DNA of 64,000 nt from JBBRRP01 sp038251425 (GCA_038251425.1 JBBSBI010000007.1:1-64000); one strand, 5' to 3'; counted from the first letter of the stretch, positions 17,293 to 26,102 are shown. A program made the numbers and translations. The notes: a model not told the origin generated them from the letters alone.

Positions 17293-18708
17293 TCACCAAG
17301 GGAACCACTGCCGGGGCATTTTTTGCCACTCGGTAGGGCGCGCGCGGTCGCCCTCGGGCACCACCAAAGAGCCGACATAATCGGCATGTTCGTAGACGCT
17401 ACCGATCGATGCCGCAATGCCATCCAGGTCCTTTTCGCTCACCACACCATTGCTGGTAGCCTTGTAGAATTGAACCGTGATGCGGATCGGGAAGCTCGGA
17501 TCGCGCTCGAGAGCTAAATCGTTGCCCTCAAGGAAAGGCCCGCGATTTTTGCCGTGACCGAGCACGGCTTGCTCCACATCACTCCGTTTCATTCCGGCGC
17601 CGTCGCTGGCCATCGCCTTGGGCGCTACGGAGGGCGCCTGAGCCTCTGCCATCGAGCTCGGGCCGCTCGAACCGAGGCCACCCAGGTAACCGCGATTCTG
17701 ATGTTTGAGTGGTATTTGTACCAAAAATAGCACGTCCGCTCCGCGCGCTAACGCGCTCTTGTCATCCGCCGTTTTGGGCCCACCTTGAGCGCTGATGCGC
17801 TGCTCCACATCCTGTTTGCGTTCGGCGGTGAAAGCCGCGCGCTGTCCTTCGTTGTTGAAGTAAAGCTCCTGGCCGTAACCGGAAGTGGTGCTGTCTTGTG
17901 GGCTGTTCTCAATCGCGGTGATGCTCGTGCCTTGGCGTGTCACGAGCAGTGTGAGCACCGCCGGGGAGCCCGGCGCCGACTGATAATTGAAAACAACCGG
18001 GTTGAATTCGGCCTGGCCTTTCTTCGGAATGGGCAGAAAAACAGCCTGAGCACTCACCAAGAAGTGCGTGTCTCGAGGTGCGAGAAGGTTGCCGCTGCCG
18101 CGCAACGACCACGGAGTTGCCAGGTATCCCCGAATATTTTTGAGTACGTCAGTGAGCGCCACCGTCTTCAAATTTGTTTTATCGCGCTGGTTGCCAATAC
18201 GCACGAAGAACTTATCGGCTCGAATGTCGCCCGTACGGTCTTCAAAGTTAGGTAATCGAATCACTGGCAATAGGCCAGCTTGCTCTTGGTCGTTGCCCGC
18301 TGCCCGGTAACGAACCTGCAACGTGAGGTCGGTGATGTTGGGGCCCAGAGCCGAGCCTTCGGCGCGCCCCGTGTCTTCCCACATCACGTTCATGAGTGAG
18401 AGCCCGCGTCGCGTCACGGCCGCAGAGAGCTCGCTGTTGCTGGCCATGCCCACCACATGTTCGACAACGCTCGCATAGCTGGGTCCACCGAGAATGCCCC
18501 ACTCTTCATTATCGCCCGTCTGCCGTGGGTCAGAGTTATCCGCACCGGTTGCCAAGGTGAGATCAGTAGTTGGCACGGCTGCCCCACCCTTCGCCGTGGT
18601 TGACGCCCCATTCGCGTCAGCATTGCCCGAAGCCTCCGGCGTTGCTTGCTGGGCTGCCCCGCATCCAAAAGCGCCCAACAACACCCAACATGCAGCTAAT
18701 TTCTTCAT
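17293..18708 (-). CDS. Lipoprotein of unknown function
   Basis: 471 residues from ATG 18708, which has AGAGGTGAG upstream; a TTG six codons earlier is less likely. Lipobox LGAFGC puts the lipid cysteine near residue 16. I recognise no catalytic domain. The middle (residues about 100-310) looks beta-rich, and the C-terminal 100 residues (SFPIRITVQFYKATSNGVVSEKDLDGI...) form a separate folded region ending WQKMPRQWFPW. Between them lies a low-complexity Ser/Gly/Ala stretch with GYLGGLGSSGPSS. It is probably an envelope protein. It is divergent from the next lipoprotein gene at 18850. Confidence 0.72.
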   Translation of the reverse strand: MKKLAACWVLLGAFGCGAAQQATPEASGNADANGASTTAKGGAAVPTTDLTLATGADNSDPRQTGDNEEWGILGGPSYASVVEHVVGMASNSELSAAVTRRGLSLMNVMWEDTGRAEGSALGPNITDLTLQVRYRAAGNDQEQAGLLPVIRLPNFEDRTGDIRADKFFVRIGNQRDKTNLKTVALTDVLKNIRGYLATPWSLRGSGNLLAPRDTHFLVSAQAVFLPIPKKGQAEFNPVVFNYQSAPGSPAVLTLLVTRQGTSITAIENSPQDSTTSGYGQELYFNNEGQRAAFTAERKQDVEQRISAQGGPKTADDKSALARGADVLFLVQIPLKHQNRGYLGGLGSSGPSSMAEAQAPSVAPKAMASDGAGMKRSDVEQAVLGHGKNRGPFLEGNDLALERDPSFPIRITVQFYKATSNGVVSEKDLDGIAASIGSVYEHADYVGSLVVPEGDRARPTEWQKMPRQWFPW

Positions 18709-18849
18709 ATCGACCTCACCTCTCAACGCAGCAGAATACCTGAGAACAACGAACTCACACAGCCAGAACGCACGGTCGGGTGGCCGCCTTACACCCTCTC
18801 CGTTGCAAAGATTCCGGCGTGTTCACCTCTTGGAGTACACTCCGCGCCC

Positions 18850-19899
18850 ATGAAACTTGGATCCATTGGTTCGATGGTGGCGCTTGTGGTTTGCGGGGCG
18901 CTCGGGTGCGATAGGTTGTTCGGCAAAAAGGACGGCGGTGCGGCCCCTTCCGGATCAGCCGCCGTGGCTCAAAACGCTCCCGCCGAAAAGCTAGGAGCCT
19001 TGAGTTCGTTCGAGGGTGAAGTCGGCATCTTGATAAAGAGCCAGAAACCCAAAGAAAAGCCGATCCCACCTTTTAACTTATTGATCAAGGCCGGCAAGGT
19101 GCGTGTCGACTTGCCGCTCGATGCGGAGATGACTCAACAGTTGGGTGGCAAGGTTTACGTCGTATTGAACACACCGGATAAAAAGCTGCACGCGGTGCTG
19201 GAAGGTAAACAGCAAGTGGTGCTGTTGGACCTGGATAAAGCTGGCGAGCAAGTGAAGTCATTGAAGTCTCGCTTCGCTCCAAGCCACGAAGATGCGGTTG
19301 TGAAGGAAGAGCCACCCAAGATTTTGAAAACGGGTCGGAAAGACCGAGTGATTGGGCGCGACTGCGAGGAGTGGGAAGTCACCAATCCGAAGAAGCAGAA
19401 TAAGATTGTGGCCTGCATTTCCGATGAGGGGAGCTCGTGGTTCCGGCTTCCGATCACGGCGGCGATGCCTGCAGATTATGCTTGGATGGCAGACCTCACC
19501 GATGGCAAACATTTGCCCCTCCGAGCGGTGGTATTTGAGCAGGGTAAGGAAGCCATGCGGATCGAGCTCACGAAGCTTGAGCCCAAGCCGCTCGACGCTG
19601 CCCTATTCGCAATCCCAGTGGGCTATCAGGTTCTCAGCTTAGAGCAAGCCATTCAGGGGTTCATGGCTCAAGCGATGGGCCGCGCTAGGCTGCCCGGTGC
19701 TGGCTTCGGATCTCCAGCGAACGGAGGCTTGCCGCCGGGCACACAGCTACCACCTGGCGCTCAGTTGCCACCGGGTATGCAGTTGCCGCAGGGCATGAAG
19801 CTCCCTCCAGGTTTCAAGCTGCCTCCAGGTTTCAAACTGCCTCCGGGAGTTAAGTTGCCTCCGGAGATGCAAATGCCCGCTGACGCACCTGCGAAGTGA
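18850..19899 (+). CDS. Lipoprotein with DUF4412-like domain and LPPG-repeat tail
   Basis: 349 residues from ATG 18850. The lipobox LGC puts the lipid cysteine at about residue 20. Residues about 50-275 resemble the beta-sheet DUF4412 type (FEGEVGILIKS..., then KVRVDLPLDAEM..., IGRDCEEWEVT). These are thought to be LolA-like folds that may bind lipids or hydrophobic ligands; this is inference from pattern. The C-terminus is an eight-fold hexapeptide repeat, consensus LPPG(F/A/M/V)(K/Q), residues 294-341. Such a proline/glycine tail probably adopts an extended form and could span the envelope or bind wall material. Confidence 0.7.
   Translation: MKLGSIGSMVALVVCGALGCDRLFGKKDGGAAPSGSAAVAQNAPAEKLGALSSFEGEVGILIKSQKPKEKPIPPFNLLIKAGKVRVDLPLDAEMTQQLGGKVYVVLNTPDKKLHAVLEGKQQVVLLDLDKAGEQVKSLKSRFAPSHEDAVVKEEPPKILKTGRKDRVIGRDCEEWEVTNPKKQNKIVACISDEGSSWFRLPITAAMPADYAWMADLTDGKHLPLRAVVFEQGKEAMRIELTKLEPKPLDAALFAIPVGYQVLSLEQAIQGFMAQAMGRARLPGAGFGSPANGGLPPGTQLPPGAQLPPGMQLPQGMKLPPGFKLPPGFKLPPGVKLPPEMQMPADAPAK
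19729..19872 (+). repeat. Eight in-frame 18-base repeats encoding LPPGxK/Q
   Basis: Eight successive 18-base units encode LPPGTQ, LPPGAQ, LPPGMQ, LPQGMK, LPPGFK (twice), LPPGVK and LPPEMQ. Units five and six are almost identical in DNA, which suggests recent slippage or duplication; the outer units have drifted. Confidence 0.9.
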
Positions 19900-19930
19900 A
19901 CCGCCATTAGCACCGTTGAGGGAGGTCGCG

Positions 19931-20968
19931 ATGGCAGACACTACGCTTCTGATACCGGGCACAGGCGGCCTTAAACTTCTCCAAAATGGCGCGGATTTGG
20001 GGTATCCTGTGATGCTCCAGGGCCAAGCTTTTCTCTTGAGTCAAGCAGGCGGCGCCTTGGGAGAGATCGAACCGCTGCTCAGCATGCAGCATCGAACGGG
20101 CCAAGCCGCCCCCGTGAAAACCTCGCTGCTTCCCGGCGTGGAGGTCACGCCCGGTCCCGTGTTGTCGCTCGCGTACCGTGAGCTTCCGTCCAACGTGCTG
20201 CCGTTTCGCTACGACTGGCGGGGCGATATCGTGCACAGCGCGACGCGCCTGATAAATCTCCTCACCGAACGGCGCCCTCAGGGTGGAAAGTGGTGCATCG
20301 TGGCGCACTCGCAAGGCGGTCTCGTAGCAGTGGCGGCGAGCAAGCTCTTGGCGGCGCGGTATGGCGGAGATGCCACGGCCTTCTCCGATCTAGTTCGGCG
20401 TTTGGTGTTGGTGGGGGTGCCGCTGTACGGGACGCTCAACGCCGCGCACGCGCTGGTGCGTGGGGAGCAGCTCGGGGAAGCTGTGAGCAGCTCCTTTCAG
20501 AAGATTTCGCGGACGTGGCCGGCGCTGTATCAGATGCTGCCGGATTTCCGCGCTGCGCTTCGGCAACAGAATCAGGAGCCGGCCGCCACAGGTTTTCTTC
20601 ATGCTGCCTCGTGGCAAGCTTATCCTGATATTTCAGCTGATTTGTTGGCGCGCGCACTCGAGACCAAACAGCGCTATTTGCGCCGCCCATTGGAAAAAAT
20701 GGCGCAGGTCAAAGTTTCAATCGTGTTAGCCACCAATCGCCCCACTTGGGATCACGCCGTGCTCAATCCTGATCGGACGATCGGCTTTGCTAATCGCGGA
20801 GCGCCCGGAGATTCGCTCGTGCCGAGTGTGCCCACGCTGAACCGATTGACTCCCATCGAACGGCAGCTGGTGGATCAAATCGGGCCGCGCGAAACGATCG
20901 CAGAGCACGCCTTCCTCTTGAGTGATACCTACGTGGGCGAGCTCACACGCCGCCTTCTGGCAGGATGA
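19931..20968 (+). CDS. Alpha/beta-hydrolase, lipase / lecithin-cholesterol-acyltransferase-like
   Basis: 345 residues from ATG 19931, with GGGAGG upstream; a TTG five codons earlier is possible. The N-terminus begins directly with TTLLIPGTGG, an oxyanion-hole type start. The predicted nucleophile is Ser in VAHSQGGLVAV near residue 125, followed by RLVLVGVPLYGTLNAAHAL, as in LCAT/PGAP1-like and bacterial lipase folds. A late His in AEHAFLLSD could complete the triad. There is no signal peptide, so action in the cytoplasm or effector-like delivery are both open. It overlaps the next gene by four bases, so they are probably co-transcribed. Confidence 0.65.
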   Translation: MADTTLLIPGTGGLKLLQNGADLGYPVMLQGQAFLLSQAGGALGEIEPLLSMQHRTGQAAPVKTSLLPGVEVTPGPVLSLAYRELPSNVLPFRYDWRGDIVHSATRLINLLTERRPQGGKWCIVAHSQGGLVAVAASKLLAARYGGDATAFSDLVRRLVLVGVPLYGTLNAAHALVRGEQLGEAVSSSFQKISRTWPALYQMLPDFRAALRQQNQEPAATGFLHAASWQAYPDISADLLARALETKQRYLRRPLEKMAQVKVSIVLATNRPTWDHAVLNPDRTIGFANRGAPGDSLVPSVPTLNRLTPIERQLVDQIGPRETIAEHAFLLSDTYVGELTRRLLAG

Positions 20969-21837
20969 CGATGACGCGGTTCACTCACTCAAGTTACACC
21001 GCCACTCTGATGGCGCTCAGCTTGCTCATCGTCAGCACGCCTGCTCTCGCTGAATCGTCCGTGTCCAAAGTGGCGCCAGCTTCGCTCAGCGACGCGCAAC
21101 TTCTAGAACTCTACGCCGACAAGCCGTGTGCACGTGCGAGCCATGAGGGCGATGATGGAAAGCTCGAGTATTTGCCTGCGGATGCGAGCTGCAGCGTGCT
21201 CGGTTGCTTGCCCGGGCCGCTTCCACAAGCGCCGCAAGCCGGCGAGTGCGGGGTTCCAACCAAGCCCGAGCATTGCCCAAACGGCCTGGACGAAACACAT
21301 CCGGGGCGCTGCAACGGCGTCCCTGGCCAGATCCCTCTATCCGGGAACAGCATCTGGCCAAAACGATTTCATCTGTTGGCTTCGCCGTGGGTTTCCTCCG
21401 GCAACACCGGCTACGGCGGTTTGAAGTGGGACATCGCAGCTGGTGGGCGCCTGGATCTCGCTCTCAGTACCTCCACGATCGTGCGCGGTGATTTGGGGCA
21501 GCGCGTGCATCTGAATGTTCCCAACTGGTATTTCACGACGGCTGCGTTTGTCTCTGACAGCTCCTTCGGTGCGGATCTCGGACTTTCACTGATTCGCAAC
21601 AGCACCGTATTCACCCGCTTTGGTGGCGGCGCCGCCAGCTACGGACTCTTAGGCGATCCCGAATGGACGGCGCGTGCGGGCGGCCAGCTGTACGTCGAAG
21701 TGATGCACAATCTAGTCCTCAAGGGTACGTGGCTGCCGGTGGGCGACAGGCTCGGCCCCCGCTACTTAGTGGGGCTCGAATACATGAAATGCCTCATCGA
21801 TGATGTGTTGCCGTTTGCGCGCGAATGCGCCGAATAA
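20965..21837 (+). CDS. Secreted, probably outer-membrane-associated protein of unknown function
   Basis: 290 residues from ATG 20965, overlapping the hydrolase stop by four bases. There is a signal peptide (ATLMALSLLIVSTPALAES). Residues about 35-115 contain ten or so cysteines, with CVP/CPNG-type spacing. The rest (from PKRFHLLASPWVSSG) consists of alternating short beta strands such as GGRLDLALSTSTI and RLGPRYLVGLEYM, which look like an outer-membrane beta barrel of the small OmpA/OMP type. I do not recognise the family. Linkage with the hydrolase suggests a joint surface or secretion role, by context only. Confidence 0.65.
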   Translation: MTMTRFTHSSYTATLMALSLLIVSTPALAESSVSKVAPASLSDAQLLELYADKPCARASHEGDDGKLEYLPADASCSVLGCLPGPLPQAPQAGECGVPTKPEHCPNGLDETHPGRCNGVPGQIPLSGNSIWPKRFHLLASPWVSSGNTGYGGLKWDIAAGGRLDLALSTSTIVRGDLGQRVHLNVPNWYFTTAAFVSDSSFGADLGLSLIRNSTVFTRFGGGAASYGLLGDPEWTARAGGQLYVEVMHNLVLKGTWLPVGDRLGPRYLVGLEYMKCLIDDVLPFARECAE

Positions 21838-22040
21838 CTAAACCACCAAAGGGTTGCGCGTCGTGAGCTCCGGAAAACGCCCGAAATCTCGATCCGCCGT
21901 CCAGAGCTCGCTGACCCGATGATGCAAACACAGAGCGGCGATGCGTGCATCGTGGACCTTTGGGCCCGCCACCTGGATTCAAGAACGGACCCCCGCGACG
22001 CTCCTCCGCCCCTTCGATTCCGGCAATATCCACCACACAC
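21838..22040 (-). pseudogene. Remnant of a VapC-type PIN-domain toxin gene
   Basis: Reading the minus strand up to the stop at 21840-21838 gives the C-terminal end of a PIN-domain toxin: KVHDARIAALCLHH, then ELWTADRDFGRFPEL and TRNPLVV. This is the familiar VapC pattern with the catalytic aspartates in VHDAR and TADRD. Going upstream in the same frame, a TGA stop occurs at 21981-21979, and beyond it a second VapC-like piece (WWILPES, about 22035-22015) runs into the MFS gene. The N-terminal half with the first acidic residues and any vapB antitoxin are missing. The fragment is therefore a dead relic, abutting the envelope-protein stop at 21837. Confidence 0.75.
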
Positions 22041-23171
22041 TCAAGGCCGCCCAAGCGTGAGCAGGCCACCCCAAAATGGCGGAGATTTCGGCCCCAAGTG
22101 CTGCACGAGCCAACCTGCAATCAGGCTGGAGCACATGCCGCCCAGCCCCGCACCCACGACGGAGAGCAGTGATTGCGCGGTAGAGCGCTGACTCGATTCG
22201 CATTCTTCGTCAACGTACGCTGCGGCGCCGAGCACTGTGCCCCAAACGGTGACGCCATGGAGAGCTTGCACGATGCTGATCCAGGCAAGATCGGCAAGCC
22301 ACGCCGAAAGTAGCCAGCGTACGGCGCCTGCGATCAAACCGATCAACATCATTCTACGGATGCCAATTTTCTTGACGCTGCTACCAAAGACCATCACGAG
22401 CGGTGCTTCTAAGGCCAGCATGATGAGCCACATGTGACCCACAGCACTCACCCCACCGCCATTGGCTTGGATCAACACGGGGAAAAACAATGTCGGCCCG
22501 TGGAGGCCCAAAAACGCAAAAAACATCACGAGCAACAGGCGCACAAATGGCCCATTTTTCCGCAGCGCCGTCAGATCTTTCAAACTGGCACGGGTCGAGA
22601 CATCACTCCCGCGCGGCAAGGCACCCAAAGCTAACGCCGCGAGGAACATACTGATCGCGGACAATGGCAATGTCCACGAGAGTACTGGCAAGCGTAGCCA
22701 AGGCACATCGGCTTGCGTCAACAGTGGCTCTAGCCACGGAAACCCAACCACGGCAACACCAAAACCAATAGTACCCACGGCTCGCACGTAGCCGAGCGCG
22801 CGTGGGCTCACCGGGCTTGTGATCGCAAACGACACAGCCCAAAGCCCCGGCACCAGTGTGACCGAACACAAGGCAAAGAGCGCGGTGCTGAGCAAGAGCG
22901 CCCAGAAGCCGTGCGCAACGAACATGAGCAACAGTGCTGCCGAGGAAGCCAGCGCCAAGCCCGCAAGAACCCGTGTGCGCGCTCCACTGCGATCCGAAAG
23001 TGCAGCCAAGATCGGCTGAAAGAGCACGGACATGACTGGAATAATGGCCAGCACCACACCTGCCTCGCTGCCGCTCAGCTTGGCGACATCCAGCAAGTAC
23101 AATCCAAAATACGGAAACGTAAATCCGATGCTCGCGAGCAGGACGAACCACGTGAGCGCGAGCAGCCACAT
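22041..23171 (-). CDS. MFS transporter (PPP / MFS_1-like family), possibly clipped at the C-terminus
   Basis: 376 residues from ATG 23171. It has about eleven or twelve membrane helices. Helix 1 reads WLLALTWFVLLASIGFTFPY and the loop 2-3 motif reads ALSDRSGARTRVLAG, typical of the HsrA/phenylpropionate-permease-like MFS branch. A second ALGALPRG-type loop and the repeat half FFAFLGLHGPTLFFPVLI follow. The last helix seems short: the protein ends PFWGGLLTLGRP exactly where the vapC remnant starts, so a deletion may have joined the two and replaced the final residues. Substrate unknown. Confidence 0.85.
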   Translation of the reverse strand: MWLLALTWFVLLASIGFTFPYFGLYLLDVAKLSGSEAGVVLAIIPVMSVLFQPILAALSDRSGARTRVLAGLALASSAALLLMFVAHGFWALLLSTALFALCSVTLVPGLWAVSFAITSPVSPRALGYVRAVGTIGFGVAVVGFPWLEPLLTQADVPWLRLPVLSWTLPLSAISMFLAALALGALPRGSDVSTRASLKDLTALRKNGPFVRLLLVMFFAFLGLHGPTLFFPVLIQANGGGVSAVGHMWLIMLALEAPLVMVFGSSVKKIGIRRMMLIGLIAGAVRWLLSAWLADLAWISIVQALHGVTVWGTVLGAAAYVDEECESSQRSTAQSLLSVVGAGLGGMCSSLIAGWLVQHLGPKSPPFWGGLLTLGRP

Positions 23172-23263
23172 TTCAGGGCGCTCTTAACACATTGGAAGCA
23201 CCCCGAGAGATCCTATGTCGGCGGCCGTCGGTTACTGTTGCAACCGACGGCTCAGGAGATCCC

Positions 23264-25354
23264 TTACTTCTTCTTCTCGAGCTCGCGCGCTTTCACTTCC
23301 TCTTTGACCTTCTCGAGGATGTTGCGCGGGCATTGGGCGTAGTGGCTGAACTCCATCGAGAACTGACCGCGCCCTGAGGTGCTGGAGCGCAGATCACCGA
23401 TGTAGCCAAACATTTCGCTCAGTGGCACATCCGCCTTGATGCGCACGTTGATGGGCGTGGCTTCTTGGCTCTTCATGATGCCGCGGCGGCGGTTGATGTC
23501 CCCGATGACATCGCCCACGTTGTCGTCGGGCACGAACACGTCCACCTTCATGATGGGCTCTAAGAGCTCGGGCTTGGCCTTGGGCATTGTCTGCCGATAG
23601 GCGGCCTTGGCGGCGGATTCGAATGCGATCTGAGAGGAGTCCACCGCGTGGTACCCGCCGTCCGTCAACGTGATCTTGAAATCGAGTACCGGGAATCCAA
23701 CGAGCGGGCCCTTCCCGACCAAGCTCTTGAAGCCCTTTTCAACCGCTGGAATGAACTCTTTCGGAATGTTGCCACCGGTAACCTTGGATTCGAAAACGAA
23801 GCCGGAACCCTGCGGCAGCGGTTCGATGATGTACTCGATCTTCGCGTACTGCCCGGAACCACCCGTTTGCTTCTTGTGGGTGTAGCTGTCTTCGACCAGC
23901 TCGGTGATCGTTTCGCGGTAGGCCACTTGCGGCTCGCCTACGGTGGCTTCAACGCCGTGTGTGCGGCGCAGAATATCCACCTTGATGTCTAGGTGGAGCT
24001 CGCCCATGCCCTTCAGGATCGTTTCGCCGGACTCCTGATCCACTTCCACGTGGAAGGACGGATCCTCGGCCACCATCTTGCCGAGCGCGTTACTGAGCTT
24101 CTCGGCGTTGGTCTTGTCCTTCGGTGCGATCGCCACCGAGATAACTGGATCGGGGAACACCATCGGCTCAAGCGTTGCCGGGTTGTTCGGATCACAGAGC
24201 GTGTGACCGGTGCGGACGTTCTTCAAGCCCACGAGCGCCACGATGTCACCGGCCTGAGCCGTGTCGATCATGGTGCGATCGTTGGCGTGCATCTCCACCA
24301 TTCGACCCACTCGCTCCTCTTTGCCGGTGAAGGTGTTGAGAACGGTGTCGCCCTTGGAAATGGTTCCTGAATAGATGCGGGTGAAGGTGAGGCTGCCGAA
24401 GCGATCATCCATGATCTTGAACGCGAGGCCACGGAAGGGTGCTTCGGCGGTGACGATCGCGAACTTGCCAGTTGGGTTGCCTTCGAGGTCGACCTCAGGC
24501 TGCGGCTGGACTTCGGTGGGGTTGGGTAGGTAATCCACCACCGCGTTGAGTACGTGCTGCACGCCCTTGTTCTTGAAGGAGGACCCGCAATAGGTGGGAA
24601 AGAACGTTAGATTGATGGTGCCCTTGCGAATGCACGCCTTGATCGTGGGAATATCAACCTCTTCGCCCGCCAGGTATTTTTCCATGGCCGCGTCGTCCTG
24701 CTCGACAGCAGTCTCGATCATCTCACCACGCCACTTCTCAACGTCAGCCACCATGTCTGCCGGAACGTCGGTGACCTTGAAATTCTCAGGCAGCCCCGAA
24801 TCGTCCCAGACGTACGCCTTGCGCTCCAGGAGGTCGACGATCCCAATGAAGGCAGATTCGATACCGATCGGCAGCACCATGACGAGCGCCTTGGCGCCGA
24901 GAACGGTCTTGATCTGGCCCACGACGCGGTAGAAGTCCGCACCCAAGCGATCCAGCTTGTTGACGTAGATGATGCGCGACACCTTCGCGTCGTTCGCGTA
25001 ACGCCAATTCGTTTCCGATTGGGGCTCCACACCGCCCGAACCGCAGAACACACCGACGCCGCCATCGAGCACCTTGAGCGAACGGTAAACTTCAATCGTG
25101 AAGTCCACGTGTCCGGGAGTGTCGATAATGTTGAAGCGATGCCCTGCCCAAAAGCAGGTAGTCGCAGCGGATTGAATGGTGATGCCGCGCTCTTGCTCCT
25201 GCACCATGAAGTCGGTTGTCGCCGCGCCATCGTGCACTTCACCCATCTTATGGATCTTGCCAGTGAGCTTAAGGATACGCTCGGTCGTCGTCGTCTTGCC
25301 TGCGTCAACGTGCGCGAAGATGCCAATATTGCGGTATGTGGAGAGGTCCGTCAT
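23264..25354 (-). CDS. fusA2: Elongation factor G, type-2-like paralogue
   Basis: 696 residues from ATG 25354. All five EF-G domains are present: G domain with AHVDAGKTTTTERIL, DTPGHVDFTIEV and NKLDRLGADF; domain II; domain III; domain IV with GGYHAVDSS; and domain V (RRGIMKSQEATP...). The G-domain phrase VFCGSGGVEPQSETNWRYAN matches the EF-G2 type known from gammaproteobacteria rather than the canonical AVAGVEPQSETVWRQA. The gene is monocistronic-looking and far from rpsL/rpsG/tuf, which also suggests the second copy. It translocates or recycles ribosomes; which of these is not decidable here. Confidence 0.9.
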   Translation of the reverse strand: MTDLSTYRNIGIFAHVDAGKTTTTERILKLTGKIHKMGEVHDGAATTDFMVQEQERGITIQSAATTCFWAGHRFNIIDTPGHVDFTIEVYRSLKVLDGGVGVFCGSGGVEPQSETNWRYANDAKVSRIIYVNKLDRLGADFYRVVGQIKTVLGAKALVMVLPIGIESAFIGIVDLLERKAYVWDDSGLPENFKVTDVPADMVADVEKWRGEMIETAVEQDDAAMEKYLAGEEVDIPTIKACIRKGTINLTFFPTYCGSSFKNKGVQHVLNAVVDYLPNPTEVQPQPEVDLEGNPTGKFAIVTAEAPFRGLAFKIMDDRFGSLTFTRIYSGTISKGDTVLNTFTGKEERVGRMVEMHANDRTMIDTAQAGDIVALVGLKNVRTGHTLCDPNNPATLEPMVFPDPVISVAIAPKDKTNAEKLSNALGKMVAEDPSFHVEVDQESGETILKGMGELHLDIKVDILRRTHGVEATVGEPQVAYRETITELVEDSYTHKKQTGGSGQYAKIEYIIEPLPQGSGFVFESKVTGGNIPKEFIPAVEKGFKSLVGKGPLVGFPVLDFKITLTDGGYHAVDSSQIAFESAAKAAYRQTMPKAKPELLEPIMKVDVFVPDDNVGDVIGDINRRRGIMKSQEATPINVRIKADVPLSEMFGYIGDLRSSTSGRGQFSMEFSHYAQCPRNILEKVKEEVKARELEKKK

Positions 25355-25499
25355 GACTTGCCGTGTTCTCGTTCGGGGATCAAAAGATTGCCGGGTGAGG
25401 GCGCGTTCTTGGTGGCGCTATTAGCCACACCTTCGCCCAGAGTCCAATCCCAAAGGTGTTTTCTCTTACTATCAGCCAGCCTGGGGGCATTTTGCCGCT

Positions 25500-25703
25500 T
25501 CAATAGTGAGGCGGCGGGTCGTTCGCGGGCTGTTCGGCGTCCCCAGCGCCGTTCTTGAATTGCCCCTCCAAGTAATGCAGCCGGGCAAGAATCGCATCGA
25601 GCTGCTTCTGTTGAGCGATGAGCGCATCGTTCAGGTCTGAGACGAGCTTGTCTTGGTAGGCGAACTTCGTTTCCAAGATAACGAAACGGTGATCTTCGTG
25701 CAT
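25500..25703 (-). CDS. slyX: SlyX family protein
   Basis: 67 residues from ATG 25703. The heptad-rich sequence ILETKFAYQDKLVSDLNDALIAQQKQLDAILARLHYLEGQF is a coiled coil with the SlyX spacing, and the C-terminus ends NDPPPHY, the characteristic SlyX tail. The function of SlyX is not established. It lies 29 bases downstream of the small gene at 25733-25957, in the same direction, so the two are probably co-transcribed. Confidence 0.85.
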   Translation of the reverse strand: MHEDHRFVILETKFAYQDKLVSDLNDALIAQQKQLDAILARLHYLEGQFKNGAGDAEQPANDPPPHY

Positions 25704-25732
25704 GGGTGGCGATGGCTCAGAAAAGTGGGGGG

Positions 25733-25957
25733 TTACTTAAAACGGCCTTCGAGCGCCACGGCTGCACACGCGATCATGGAAGACTCACGCAGCAAGCGAA
25801 ATGCTGTGTCGCGGTCGGTGCACTCGGGGACATGTGCCAAGAGCACTCGAGCGAACTCCTTGGCGCCCGTATGGATCGCGTCGTAGTGCGCCCGCTGCTC
25901 TGGGCTGGCGACATGGTGTGAGAACACGTAGTCCGGATCAAAATTGCTGTAGGCCAT
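25733..25957 (-). CDS. Small helical protein resembling the Acb2/Tad1 hairpin domain
   Basis: 74 residues from ATG 25957. The layout is F.HH...PEQ..HYDAI...AKEFA..L....P..TDRDTAF..LRES.M.A.AAVA. It follows the spacing of the short two-helix family that includes the phage anti-CBASS protein Acb2 and the Tad1 hairpin region (typical text: YH.P...Q...Y..IR..A..LA......P...EK..AL..L.EA.MWANAAIA). Known members bind cyclic nucleotide signals as oligomeric sponges, but many bacterial members have no known role. Here the usual TKLEEA and MWAN positions read RLLRES and MIAC, so binding may be lost. Upstream partner of slyX. The assignment is from pattern only. Confidence 0.5.
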   Translation of the reverse strand: MAYSNFDPDYVFSHHVASPEQRAHYDAIHTGAKEFARVLLAHVPECTDRDTAFRLLRESSMIACAAVALEGRFK

Positions 25958-26049
25958 GGTGCCCTCTGTTTGCCATAGCGAACGCGCGAAGCCAAGTGCG
26001 AAGCGTGCGTTGAATCCTATGGTGGCAAGCTAGAGTTGAAGAATCATCC

Positions 26050-26093
26050 CGATGCGGGCGCCGTGGCCACGGTTCGACTGCCGTTTGAAACTT
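26050..26093. repeat. Dispersed 44-bp direct repeat, copy A
   Basis: It matches copy B at 27833-27876 at 37 of 44 positions by hand alignment. The core contains the perfect 12-bp palindrome CCGTGGCCACGG. It lies about 50 bases beyond the stop of the BNR-like lipoprotein gene, whereas copy B sits beyond the stop of the next lipoprotein gene. Confidence 0.75.
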
Positions 26094-26102
26094 AGAGTGG
26101 GG

